A stretch of DNA of 56,683 bases from Sebaldella sp. S0638 (GCF_024158605.1 NZ_JAMZGM010000016.1:1-56683), one strand, 5' to 3'; positions 1 through 6,899 are shown, counted from the stretch's first letter. Notes: generated by a model from the letters alone, not told the origin. A program made the numbers and translations.

Positions 1-455
1 AATGGGTTTATTACTCCTTACCAGGCTAGATTCAATTTCTTTGGATCCTAATGTTCCCATTTTGCTTGACCATTACAATAGGGAATCAGAATTTCAACAT
101 AAAAATGAACGCTGCTATAGGTGATATTGTGATTCTATTAATAGCGTCACAAGACATAAGTAATTGGCTAATAAACGAAGATATAAAGCCGAACACTAAT
201 AAGCGACATAATATAAATAATGCTGTAGCTTTGCCCTTTTGGGTACCGACCACTGTCACACCGTCAGCAGTGCCACGAGAAATACAAATAAATGGCTCTG
301 GAACATGGACCGGAAATATTGTTATAAATGGAAATGTGACGATAAACGGGACTAGTACCGCAGAAGATCACATTTCAAGCGGGATAAGTGGCAAAGATCA
401 TTTACACAGCGGAGTGACACCGGGTTCAGGGAAAACAGGAAAGCCGGAGGGGTAA
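1..455 (+). pseudogene. Phage baseplate spike protein (Gp138/gp5-N-like), 5' partial and apparently frameshifted
   Basis: The longest frame runs 51-455 (134 aa). It carries a Gp138-type OB-fold pattern (AAIGDIVILLIAS, then a KRHNINNAVALPF-like segment), then Gly/Asn/Thr repeats with an HxHSG-like tail typical of needle or spike tips. Its first residues are out of register: the conserved lead-in PNVPILL is read in another frame (codons about 47-67), and the match to frame 3 resumes near 69 (TITIGNQNF). Frame 3 is closed by TAG at 27-29, so the gene as shown has a 1-nt shift near 60-70. The window edge cuts the 5' part. The gene sits just upstream of gp25 and baseplate J, as expected for the spike. 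The family call comes from pattern only, and a sequencing error could explain the shift. Confidence 0.55.
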
Positions 456-457
456 AA

Positions 458-841
458 ATGGATATAAAACTTATAACAAATACAGGTGAAATATATTTAA
501 ATGACAAGTTGGATATAGAATTTTACACGGAAGCCGAAAACGATCTTGAGATAATTCAAAAAATTGTCTTAATGCTAAACATAAGACAGGGTGAATTGCC
601 ATATAACGTAAAATATGGCTTGTCGTGGGCTATTCTTTTCGAAGGGCATGGAAATAATATACAGACTATAAAAGAACATGTCAGAAATCAAATTTTAAAG
701 TATTTTGATGAAGTGGACAAGATATTTTATATTGAAATGGAATGGAGTGGTGAATATATGCGGGCTTTATCATTGAATATAAATTTTACTCTGAAAAATG
801 GTAAGGGGTACGGCTTAGAGGGGGTGAATATATTTGGCTAG
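458..841 (+). CDS. Phage baseplate wedge protein, gp25/GpW family
   Basis: This 127-aa protein has the GPW/gp25 core segment (LMLNIRQGELPYNVKYGLSW, about residues 37-57), in which a loop of the wedge protein contacts baseplate J and the sheath initiator. Gp25-like proteins nucleate the contractile sheath at the baseplate rim. The start ATG is 3 nt after the upstream stop and is preceded by GGAGGGG. The 3' end overlaps a TTG start for the baseplate J gene by about 8 nt, so translational coupling is likely. The order spike, gp25, J, I is that of P2- and Mu-like contractile tails. The family call is by motif and synteny. Confidence 0.72.
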   Translation: MDIKLITNTGEIYLNDKLDIEFYTEAENDLEIIQKIVLMLNIRQGELPYNVKYGLSWAILFEGHGNNIQTIKEHVRNQILKYFDEVDKIFYIEMEWSGEYMRALSLNINFTLKNGKGYGLEGVNIFG

Positions 842-1949
842 AATTGAAGTAACTACAGTACCAGAAAATCAAAACTTGATGTTTGATGAAATGCGTAAAT
901 TATTAGGTGGATAATTAACAGCAGATCCACGAAGTGCTTTATATATGTTACTTTTCCCGATTTCGTTATTAGCAAGAATAAAAAACGAGCAAATACAGAC
1001 GTTAGCGGATAAGATGAAAATTTATAGTTGCGAAGGCATTGAAATAGACGACCAGCTAAACAACTTCGCCTTTCCTCGGAAAAATGCAAACTATGCAACA
1101 GTAAGCTTGACGCTTAAGGGCGGTATAAATGTTCAGTTATATGCCGGCGACTTGATTGTCGAAGCTAAAGACGGGACGCAATACACCTTGATAGAAGACG
1201 GAATTCTTAACAGTGCAGGCAAGTTTAAATTTGAATGCGATATTCCCGGAGACATAGGAAACAAAGAAGCTGGGGAGATAATAAAATTCATGAAAATAAA
1301 GTCCGGAGTTTATGAACTATTGCAGGATAGCCCAGCAACGGGTGGACAGGAAGAAGAGAGCGACAATGATTATTTAATGCGCTGGGAGCTTTCAAGAAAA
1401 TCAGGTTCATGGAATCTTGACGCGATATATTCGGCACTTCTTAAATTAAATGGTGTAAAGAGTGTATTTGCCGATGAAAATCATGAAAATGAAGAAGTTA
1501 ACGGAGTACCTGCAAAGTCTATAATTGTTGTTGTTGACGGCGGAGCAGATGAAGAAATCGGGGAAACATTGTGGTTAAAAAAAGACACGGCGATAAAATC
1601 AATCGGAAATGTCAAAGTTGATGTGTTAGATGTGCAAGGGAATGTCAGAAAAGTATCTTTTTATAGACCGGAAAAGGTAACAATAAAATATAAGATAGAA
1701 TACACAGCAGTCAATGGGATAAACATAACGGACGATGACTTAAAGATATTAGTAGAAAACTATATCAACAATATAAATCTTGCTGGGTATCTGACATCAT
1801 ATGATTGCGAAAATAAGACTATAAGATCTGTTTACGATAACACTAAGCTTTTAAACATTGATGTATATTTTAAAAGAGAAAGTGAAACAGAGTACAGCAA
1901 GGTACTGAAATTAAACTTTAACGAGGTGGGTTATGCAGTTAACAGTTAA
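834..1949 (+). pseudogene. Phage baseplate protein J with an in-frame TAA
   Basis: The frame from TTG 834 encodes an N-terminal piece of 26 codons (starting as ARIEVTTVPENQNLMFDEM), then meets TAA at 912-914. The same frame continues with typical baseplate J sequence from 915 to 1949. The largest intact ORF starts at ATG 945 (334 aa). That ATG has no good Shine-Dalgarno sequence, whereas GAGGGGG precedes TTG 834, so the intact gene would encode about 371 aa, normal for the family. Baseplate J forms the wedge triangle around the spike. The stop is therefore most simply a nonsense mutation. TAA ends the neighbouring genes normally, so reassignment of TAA is unlikely. The 3' end overlaps the tail protein I start at 1933. 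Confidence 0.72.
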
Positions 1950-2604
1950 AAATAATTATGAATTTATGTTGTCATATCTGCCTCACTATTTAGCAAGAAA
2001 TAAGCGGGTGCAGGCATTTATTAAAGCTATTTCTTTAATCTTCGATGATATAGACAATAACCTCAATAAATTGAATAGAATGTGGCTAATAGACGAAGCC
2101 ACAGGCGAATTTTTAGACGATCTGGGTGAACTGGTGGGTGAGAAAAGAAATAATAATGATGATGAAAGATACAGAAAAAGAATAAAATTAGCTTTCAAAC
2201 TCACTAATTTTGTGCCTCATTTAAACAGCTTGTTAGAGATATGTAAATTTTATACAGGTTTAAACCCAGAAATACGGCTCGGCTGGGAAGAAGATGGAGA
2301 GCCGGGACGTTATGACGTCGACTTTGTTGCAAATAGAGATTTTAATTTTTCGCTTATAGATGATTTAGACCTCGATAGAATTGCAGGCGGTGGAATAAAA
2401 GTTAATACAAGAAAATGTATTGATAATTACAAAACCGTACGTTATGCGAAAGGCTTTAAATCAGGAGGTCGAGGCTTAAGGCACGGGGCAAGGCGGGCGC
2501 CGATTTGCGATTTTATTTATACAGCTTCGAAGTATTCCGGAAGTTTCAATTCCGCCGGAAACAATTTAAACAAAATGATAAAAATGTCAGGAGGGAAAAA
2601 GTGA
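1933..2604 (+). CDS. Phage tail protein I
   Basis: This 223-aa protein resembles P2 gpI. It has an N-terminal LPHYLARNKRVQAFIKA helix, then the recognisable WLIDEATGEFLDDLGELVG segment around residues 50-70, where tail protein I family members carry a conserved helix-turn. P2 gpI attaches tail fibres to the baseplate. The ATG at 1933 lies inside the end of the baseplate J frame (17-nt overlap), and AGGTGG precedes it. Its TGA at 2602 overlaps the GTG start of the fibre gene, so J, I and fibre look translationally coupled. The C-terminus, about residues 160-223, is basic and glycine-rich. Confidence 0.75.
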   Translation: MQLTVKNNYEFMLSYLPHYLARNKRVQAFIKAISLIFDDIDNNLNKLNRMWLIDEATGEFLDDLGELVGEKRNNNDDERYRKRIKLAFKLTNFVPHLNSLLEICKFYTGLNPEIRLGWEEDGEPGRYDVDFVANRDFNFSLIDDLDLDRIAGGGIKVNTRKCIDNYKTVRYAKGFKSGGRGLRHGARRAPICDFIYTASKYSGSFNSAGNNLNKMIKMSGGKK

Positions 2605-3431
2605 GTAAAATAATAAAAGTAATAGATGAAGAAATGGATCACCCGCTTGACTATAAGATCTTAGATAGTGGGCGGGGTAATGATATAAAAAGGTTCGTTC
2701 CTGAACCCGGAACAAATAATTTGGATAGCGCGACACCAGTCGACCGTGATTTATTAGAGCAAATACAAAAAAATGGAGTTTATGAAGTTGAGACGGTACA
2801 CACTGTTAATAGTAGTTCAATAGATATTTATAACTGTGAAATAGAAGGGCTGGACGACTTCGGAATATATAAGAATATTTTTATAAAAATGCTTGTAGAT
2901 ATGCCGAACGAATTCGACCAGCCAAAAATAAAGCTTAATAACATAGAATATACAATGTTATATAAGCCGGAAAACGAGGATTTTAAACCTCTTGACACTA
3001 GAATGCTAAAAGCCGGGCAGTTTTATAACTTAGTTTTTAACGGCTCGCAATTCATTGTTGAAAACGGATCGTTGCCAGCCACGCCAGACGGTTCTGGAAT
3101 TATAAGTTTGAATAAAATTGAAGAATTAATTCTAAATTCTTATATTCAAAATTTAGCCAATCCTGGATATATAAAATTATCGAATGGTCTTATGTTGCAA
3201 TGGTTCACGGGAATAGCGAATTCTAGTAATGGTTCAAGTGGTACAACAATTACTTTTCCCGTTGCTTTTGATAATAATTGTTTGAGCTTGTCGGCAAACG
3301 ATGTAGGTATAGGGGCGCAGAGTGCTTCCGCTGGCTTAGTAAATCGTTTTAATTGTCGTATATGGTCGAAAGAAGTGACGGGCGGAACTTATGCAACAGG
3401 AACTGTACACGTTATAGCAATAGGATATTAA
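2601..3431 (+). CDS. Phage tail fibre protein with gp53-like C-terminal domain
   Basis: I place the start at GTG 2601 (276 aa), not further upstream, because AGGAGGG lies 6-12 nt before it and GTGA overlaps the tail protein I stop. The middle part is low-complexity fibre sequence. From about residue 180 the segment GYIKLSNGLMLQWFTG, followed by a Ser/Thr-rich stretch, TITFPVAFDNNCLSLSAND and a VIAIGY end, matches the gp53-like C-terminal tail-fibre receptor-binding domain. It would form the trimeric distal fibre tip. The late tail operon context agrees. Domain recognition is by eye. Confidence 0.72.
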   Translation: MSKIIKVIDEEMDHPLDYKILDSGRGNDIKRFVPEPGTNNLDSATPVDRDLLEQIQKNGVYEVETVHTVNSSSIDIYNCEIEGLDDFGIYKNIFIKMLVDMPNEFDQPKIKLNNIEYTMLYKPENEDFKPLDTRMLKAGQFYNLVFNGSQFIVENGSLPATPDGSGIISLNKIEELILNSYIQNLANPGYIKLSNGLMLQWFTGIANSSNGSSGTTITFPVAFDNNCLSLSANDVGIGAQSASAGLVNRFNCRIWSKEVTGGTYATGTVHVIAIGY

Positions 3432-3443
3432 AGGAGGTTATTA

Positions 3444-3851
3444 ATGTATATAGTATTAGAAAGTAATAAATTCATAGGTTTTTCACTTAAAGAAGAGGAA
3501 GGATATAAAAATATAGAAATCACAGAAAAAGAACATATTGACTTTATGGATCAACAATCACAAGGTTTTGTATTTTGTTGGAACAATAAGAAAAAGCAAC
3601 TTGAATCTATAAAATTGAATGAATTTGAATATATAAATGATTCTGGGGAAATTGCGAAAGATACAGAGGCAGAGTTAAAACATTATAAGGATATGCTTTT
3701 AATTCTTAAAAGGGGGAGGGTACAGCTCAAAAAGGATATAAGGGACTTCGAGGAATTCGAAGAAGATACCGCAGAACTTAAAGAACAGCTTGAAATAAAA
3801 GAAACAGAGATAAAAGAAATGGAAAATAAAATTAAGGAATTGGAGGGGTAA
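3444..3851 (+). CDS. Prophage protein of unknown function with C-terminal coiled coil
   Basis: This 135-aa protein is not recognised with certainty. The N-terminal 65 residues look globular. From about residue 70 to the end the sequence is charged and heptad-like (ELKEQLEIKETEIKEMENK), predicting a long coiled coil. The start ATG follows AGGAGG at the ideal distance, 12 nt after the fibre gene. A gene in this slot, between fibre and endolysin, is often a fibre-assembly chaperone or fibre accessory protein. That role is inference from position only. Confidence 0.6.
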   Translation: MYIVLESNKFIGFSLKEEEGYKNIEITEKEHIDFMDQQSQGFVFCWNNKKKQLESIKLNEFEYINDSGEIAKDTEAELKHYKDMLLILKRGRVQLKKDIRDFEEFEEDTAELKEQLEIKETEIKEMENKIKELEG

Positions 3852-3853
3852 AG

Positions 3854-4375
3854 GTGGAAAGATTTAATAAAATATTTGACTATTTGCTAATTGTCGAAGG
3901 TAATTACAGTGATCACCCAGCGGATAAGGGTGGTAAAACAATGTACGGAATAATAGAAAGTGAGGCGAGAAAATACGGTTATAAGGGTGAAATGCGGAAA
4001 ATGCCGAAGTCAATAGCCGAAGACATATACAAGAAAAAGTATTACTTAAAAAATAATCTGGATAAGATAAAAGACGACCGTGTCGCCTTAAGTATTTGTG
4101 ACTGGATAGTAAACTCTGGCACATGGGGAAGTAAAAAGGCACAAACGGCAGTTAACAAGATATTAGGAAAGAATATTTTAACTGTTGACGGGATAATCGG
4201 GAATAACTCAATAAAATATATTAACTCTGTAGATCCTGATAGATTTTTAAAAGTTTATCATGAGTTACAAAGAGCATTTTATAAGAGCATAGGAAAAGGC
4301 AGTCAGGCGGTTTTTTTGAAAGGCTGGCTTAATAGAGTAGACAGAAAAGAAAAGTATATAAAAAATAATTTTTAG
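3854..4375 (+). CDS. Phage endolysin, glycoside hydrolase family 108-like
   Basis: This 173-aa protein begins with GTG 3854 behind GGAGGGG. Residues 15-32 carry the GH108 signature: catalytic Glu15 in VEGNYSDHPADKGGKTMYG, close to the family's EGGY...DPGG.T pattern (here EGNY and DKGG). The C-terminal half has the expected peptidoglycan-binding region (NKILGKNILTVDGIIGNNS, about residues 97-115). It would cleave the peptidoglycan glycan chain at host lysis. There is no signal peptide, so export depends on the holin-like genes downstream. The second Gly of the usual EGG motif is Asn here, which is seen in some members. Confidence 0.82.
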   Translation: MERFNKIFDYLLIVEGNYSDHPADKGGKTMYGIIESEARKYGYKGEMRKMPKSIAEDIYKKKYYLKNNLDKIKDDRVALSICDWIVNSGTWGSKKAQTAVNKILGKNILTVDGIIGNNSIKYINSVDPDRFLKVYHELQRAFYKSIGKGSQAVFLKGWLNRVDRKEKYIKNNF

Positions 4376-4386
4376 GAGGTTTCAGA

Positions 4387-4839
4387 ATGAAAATGTATAT
4401 AATAATAGCTGTGGCGGTGTTAATATTAACAGGTGGTTTCGTAATCTACTGTAAAGTGAAAAAACTTAAGGTCAAGGAGGCAATAAGCTTATTCATGGAT
4501 ATAGTCGAAAAGATAATCGGCTCCGGGAATGGAGACACTAAATTCAGGCTATTAAGAGATTTGCTTCTAATGTGGCTTAAAACACAGATTACAAGTAAAT
4601 GGCTACTGGCAATCGTTAATATACTCTTTTCAACTAAAGAGATCGAAAAAATAGTCAATACAGATCTTAATGTAAAACAGGCTACAGGGATATATAATAA
4701 TACTTTCGATCTTTCTGACTTCGATTTTAAGAAGCTGGATAAAAAGAATTATGTCGAGTTATACGCAGAGAATGAGTTAAAAGACTTTTTAAATGAGAAT
4801 AAGGCAAGAATAGGGGTAACATTAGGACGTAAATTTTAA
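4387..4839 (+). CDS. Prophage membrane-anchored protein of unknown function
   Basis: This 150-aa protein has one hydrophobic segment at residues 4-22 (YIIIAVAVLILTGGFVIY) followed by a basic stretch, so it is N-terminally anchored with most of the chain on the cytoplasmic side if the positive-inside rule holds. The rest is helical and charged. AGGAGG precedes the ATG. It lies between endolysin and holin in the late operon. I do not recognise the family. A role in lysis timing is possible from position alone. Confidence 0.6.
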   Translation: MKMYIIIAVAVLILTGGFVIYCKVKKLKVKEAISLFMDIVEKIIGSGNGDTKFRLLRDLLLMWLKTQITSKWLLAIVNILFSTKEIEKIVNTDLNVKQATGIYNNTFDLSDFDFKKLDKKNYVELYAENELKDFLNENKARIGVTLGRKF

Positions 4840-4855
4840 TACAGAGGGGGCAAAA

Positions 4856-5176
4856 ATGAGTTTTATAATAGAAATACCGCATATACTTTTTATTGTATAT
4901 GCGGTAATATTGGGGGCACTGGGGAATGTAACATATAGGGCAGAAAGAAGGTTGCCAATAAAACCAATTTCGGTGCGTGTTTTATGGGGTTTCTTTGCTG
5001 TAGCTATATATTTATCTGTGTTGCAGAATTATTTAAAAATAACTGAACTGAATCTTTTGAATGCGTTTCCGATATTTTTAATAGGCTTTTCTAGCGAATT
5101 AATCGCGAAAAAAGTACCGTTGATTATAGAGAAGTGGAGCGAGAGGGTTAAGGGTGGTAATAATGAAAAAAAGTAA
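4856..5176 (+). CDS. Putative phage holin (multi-span membrane protein)
   Basis: This 106-aa protein has three hydrophobic stretches, at about residues 6-22, 40-60 and 70-84, and a charged C-terminal tail (IEKWSERVKGGNNEKK). That layout fits a class I holin. It sits two genes after the GH108 endolysin. GAGGGGG precedes the ATG. It overlaps the next ORF by 14 nt. Holins form the lesions that release endolysin. No specific holin family could be assigned by eye. Confidence 0.6.
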   Translation: MSFIIEIPHILFIVYAVILGALGNVTYRAERRLPIKPISVRVLWGFFAVAIYLSVLQNYLKITELNLLNAFPIFLIGFSSELIAKKVPLIIEKWSERVKGGNNEKK

Positions 5177-5483
5177 AAAAGATATTTTGAATTATCCGCG
5201 TAAAATCATTGTGAGAATTGCATTTATAATCATTTTATTAAGCACAATACAGGAAACTATAAGGCACAATCAAATTGAAAAAAATTTTAAATCAGTTCGG
5301 GAAATAGCCTTTAAATATGAAGGCGTGGAGGAAGAAAAAAAGTTGGAAGAAGAGGAAAGAAAAAAAATACAATTTAGTGATACTTTGAATGTTTCTATAT
5401 TAATACTTAAATTAAGTTGTATAATTGGGGCTTTATATATATATGATAAAAAATATTTTGATAATAAAGAAGAGGGCTGTTAA
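5163..5483 (+). CDS. Small prophage protein with two membrane segments flanking a coiled coil
   Basis: I use ATG 5163 (106 aa), which has AAGGGTGG upstream; the frame is open slightly earlier. Residues 15-30 are hydrophobic (IVRIAFIIILLSTIQ). A charged Glu/Lys segment of about 50 residues follows, then a second hydrophobic stretch near residues 80-96. It overlaps the holin-like gene. The position and the TM plus coiled coil recall spanins, which diderm phages need to disrupt the outer membrane. However, no lipobox or Rz1-like nested ORF was seen, and a second TM is not spanin-like. Function is unknown. Confidence 0.5.
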   Translation: MKKSKKDILNYPRKIIVRIAFIIILLSTIQETIRHNQIEKNFKSVREIAFKYEGVEEEKKLEEEERKKIQFSDTLNVSILILKLSCIIGALYIYDKKYFDNKEEGC

Positions 5484-5496
5484 AAGCTCTTTTTTA
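5470..5496 (+). terminator. Probable intrinsic terminator after the lysis genes
   Basis: AAGAGGGCT and AGCTCTT form an imperfect stem around a short loop, followed by TTTTTTA. It overlaps the last codons of the preceding gene. The stem is weak because of one extra G, but the U-tract is good. Confidence 0.5.
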
Positions 5497-5583
5497 TTTC
5501 ATAGAAAAACTACGAAAAATAAAAAATATTGTTTTAAATGTCAAAAAAACAATAAAAGTATATTTTTGAAAATGACAATATTC

Positions 5584-5616
5584 CGAAGTATCCGACTTCG
5601 ATTATTTTGTTTTTTA
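5584..5616 (+). terminator. Hairpin with T-rich tail upstream of a small prophage gene
   Basis: CGAAGT (5584-5589) and ACTTCG (5595-5600) form a perfect 6-bp stem with a 5-nt loop, followed by ATTATTTTGTTTTTT. It could end late-operon transcription before the gene at 5661. The tail is interrupted by A and G. Confidence 0.45.
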
Positions 5617-5660
5617 GTGATAAACTTATTATATAAAATAACTAATTGGAGGTATTTATC

Positions 5661-6008
5661 ATGAGAAAGATAAAAGTAAAAAGCCCAAAAAGAGAAAAGT
5701 TTTATACACCTCAAGAAATGCAGACAATAAGAGAAAAAATGTCAGGAATAAAAGTTCCTAATAATTATAGGAATGAAAAAGTGTCGGATCTGATAAAGGA
5801 ATACGGGGAAGAAAGAACTAAAAAGTTAATAGAAGAAGAGGTTTATTTATTTAAAAACTCTATGATATTAGTTTGGGACGAAGCGACTTACAGATCAATG
5901 AACGGAAAAGAAAGCGACATGATTGATTATACTTTCAAAAATAGAAATGAAATTATGAGAAATTCAATGTATGAATTTTTAGGTATAGGAGTGGGAATTT
6001 TTTCATAA
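5661..6008 (+). CDS. Hypothetical prophage-end protein
   Basis: This 115-aa protein starts at ATG 5661, with GGAGG 9 nt upstream; the frame opens a little earlier without a better site. It is a basic N-terminus (KIKVKSPKREK) followed by a helical soluble protein. I see no signal peptide, membrane segment or recognisable motif. It lies alone after the lysis genes, behind a possible promoter (TTGTTT at 5607, TATATA at 5630, 17-bp spacing). That is a typical place for a lysogenic-conversion (moron) gene. No function is proposed. Confidence 0.6.
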   Translation: MRKIKVKSPKREKFYTPQEMQTIREKMSGIKVPNNYRNEKVSDLIKEYGEERTKKLIEEEVYLFKNSMILVWDEATYRSMNGKESDMIDYTFKNRNEIMRNSMYEFLGIGVGIFS

Positions 6009-6060
6009 TTAAAAGTTTTATTGCTTAAAAGAAAAAACTTTATTTTGTTGAAAAAATACA

Positions 6061-6089
6061 TTGCTTTTTGTCAATGAATGTGTTATGAT
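6061..6089 (+). promoter_or_regulatory. Sigma70-type promoter
   Basis: TTGCTT (6061-6066) and TATGAT (6084-6089) are separated by exactly 17 bp. Transcription should begin near 6096. The first structure met downstream is the hairpin/T-tract at 6128-6166. Confidence 0.7.
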
Positions 6090-6127
6090 TGTTTTAGGGT
6101 TGTAAGAAAAGTTAAAATATAGATAGG

Positions 6128-6166
6128 GGGTTTATTGGTTTTACTGATAAACTCTTTGTTTTTTTT
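6128..6166 (+). terminator. Terminator or attenuator 30 nt downstream of a promoter
   Basis: GGGTTTAT (6128-6135) pairs with ATAAACTC (6147-6154), including one G-U pair, around an 11-nt loop. A tail of TTTGTTTTTTTT follows. With the promoter at 6061-6089 it would give a transcript of about 70 nt, unless readthrough reaches the ORF at 6184. Confidence 0.65.
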
Positions 6167-6183
6167 GAAAAGAGGTGTTGTTA

Positions 6184-6294
6184 ATGGAAGATGAGGAGTT
6201 TTTAATTATAGAAGGAGAAAGAGAGATTATTATTATTTCTGATACAGAAACAACAATAATAAGGGACAAAAGGGGCTTATGCTGGGGTGAGTAG
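6184..6294 (+). CDS. Possible 36-residue acidic protein
   Basis: ATG 6184 follows AAGAGGTG at a workable distance and encodes 36 residues, starting MEDEEFLIIEGEREIIII and ending CWGE. It is acidic and beta-rich, with no signal. It resembles the next small ORF at 6419 only in composition. The dedicated promoter and attenuator upstream make it more credible than its size alone. Function is unknown. Confidence 0.4.
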   Translation: MEDEEFLIIEGEREIIIISDTETTIIRDKRGLCWGE

Positions 6295-6355
6295 ATTATT
6301 TTTCAAAAAGTAGCTGGGGACGGCTATTTTTTAATTTACTCAATAAAATAATTTC

Positions 6356-6384
6356 TTGATATTTGTTTACAATTTTGTTAGAAT
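6356..6384 (+). promoter_or_regulatory. Sigma70-type promoter
   Basis: TTGATA (6356-6361) and TAGAAT (6379-6384) are separated by 17 bp. Predicted +1 is near 6391, ahead of the TTG start at 6419. This argues against coding sequence beginning at 6356. Confidence 0.7.
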
Positions 6385-6418
6385 AAGAGTGGTAACTTAT
6401 AAGCGCGAGGTGGTCCTA

Positions 6419-6550
6419 TTGAAAGAAAAATCTGACGAGCCTTTAATTTTTATTTATGAAAATAAAGACGGGTTCTATCTGATTGAGTATTGCAAAGATA
6501 CACTTAAACTTGTCACACTCAAAAAAAATAATATAAAATTTGAGAAGTGA
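6419..6550 (+). CDS. Small hypothetical protein at the prophage edge
   Basis: I choose TTG 6419 (43 aa), with GAGGTGG 7-13 nt upstream, because the earlier part of the open frame is occupied by the promoter at 6356-6384. The product (KEKSDEPLIFIYENKDGF...) is soluble and charged, with no recognisable domain. It is followed by a long structured non-coding stretch and a strong terminator. It may be a short regulatory peptide or a phage accessory protein. No function is assigned. Confidence 0.4.
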   Translation: MKEKSDEPLIFIYENKDGFYLIEYCKDTLKLVTLKKNNIKFEK

Positions 6551-6563
6551 GGATTGCTTATTT

Positions 6564-6700
6564 GTAACTTCCTAAGAGTATTACACTTGTTCATGGTTTT
6601 GAAGTGTAAAGGGTTAGGCATGAGGCTATTATGCCTCATAAAGAAAGTAACGGGTGGAATAACAAGGTAGTTTATGAAGAGCGTGGTTGCTCTTTTTTTT
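6564..6700 (+). ncRNA. Candidate structured RNA ending in an intrinsic terminator
   Basis: Nested helices are visible. CCTAA (6571-6575) pairs with TTAGG (6614-6618) and encloses TTACACTT (6581-6588) paired with AAGTGTAA (6602-6609). A separate ATGAGGC/GCCTCAT hairpin follows (6620-6626 with 6633-6639). The stretch ends in the terminator at 6677-6700. It has no ORF of note. It could be the 3' part of the transcript from 6391 or an independent small RNA. It matches no riboswitch family I recognise. Confidence 0.4.
6677..6700 (+). terminator. Strong intrinsic terminator
   Basis: AAGAGC and GCTCTT form a 6-bp stem with a 6-nt loop, followed by eight T residues. Confidence 0.8.
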
Positions 6701-6731
6701 ATGTCAACTTTTATACAATAACTTGAAATAT

Positions 6732-6746
6732 GACCTATATTAGGTC
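6732..6746 (+). repeat. Perfect inverted repeat
   Basis: GACCTA-TAT-TAGGTC, a 6-3-6 dyad in the gap before trkH. It could be an operator or a small hairpin; no adjacent regulator gene is present. Confidence 0.5.
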
Positions 6747-6804
6747 GATGCTATAGACACATTGTTAATAGAGCGAATAAAAAATGAACTTGAAAGGTAA
6801 ATAT

Positions 6805-6829
6805 AAGGCACTTCCGAAGTGCCTTTTGT
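6805..6829 (+). terminator. Strong intrinsic terminator with no gene upstream
   Basis: AAGGCACTT (6805-6813) and AAGTGCCTT (6817-6825) form a perfect 9-bp stem with a 3-nt loop, then TTTTG. The 100 nt upstream hold no convincing ORF, so it may end a small RNA or a truncated element transcript. Confidence 0.75.
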
Positions 6830-6899
6830 ATTTATACATAAAAGAAGTTGAATGAGAAAAAATAAAATGATACAATTAGGTAATTATTTTTTATACTTT

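Noticed and set aside
853-1098. Minus-strand open frame opposite the baseplate J start
   Set aside because: It is antisense to strongly coding-like sequence on the plus strand, has no Shine-Dalgarno and no neighbour on its strand.
834-1949. Reassignment of TAA as a sense codon to explain the baseplate J stop
   Set aside because: TAA ends several clearly complete genes in the same module, including the spike frame, the fibre gene and the small gene at 5661, so it is a normal stop in this region.
5163-5483. Rz/Rz1 spanin pair
   Set aside because: No nested frame with a lipobox was found, and the protein has a second TM, so it was left as unknown.
5425-5664. 79-residue open frame on the plus strand after the lysis genes
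   Set aside because: It overlaps the end of the 5163-5483 gene and runs through a terminator and a hairpin into the ribosome site of the next gene; the lysine, isoleucine and arginine-rich product looks like an AT-rich shadow.
6650-6675. Resemblance of ATAACAAGGTAG to the 16S rRNA 3' end
   Set aside because: Only about 11 nt match and there is no flanking rRNA sequence; a chance match.
6640-6700. T-box-like segment GGGTGGAATAAC next to a terminator
   Set aside because: No AGGGTGGNACCGCG consensus, no Stem I features, and no aminoacyl-tRNA synthetase or amino-acid gene downstream; the terminator is a separate simple hairpin.
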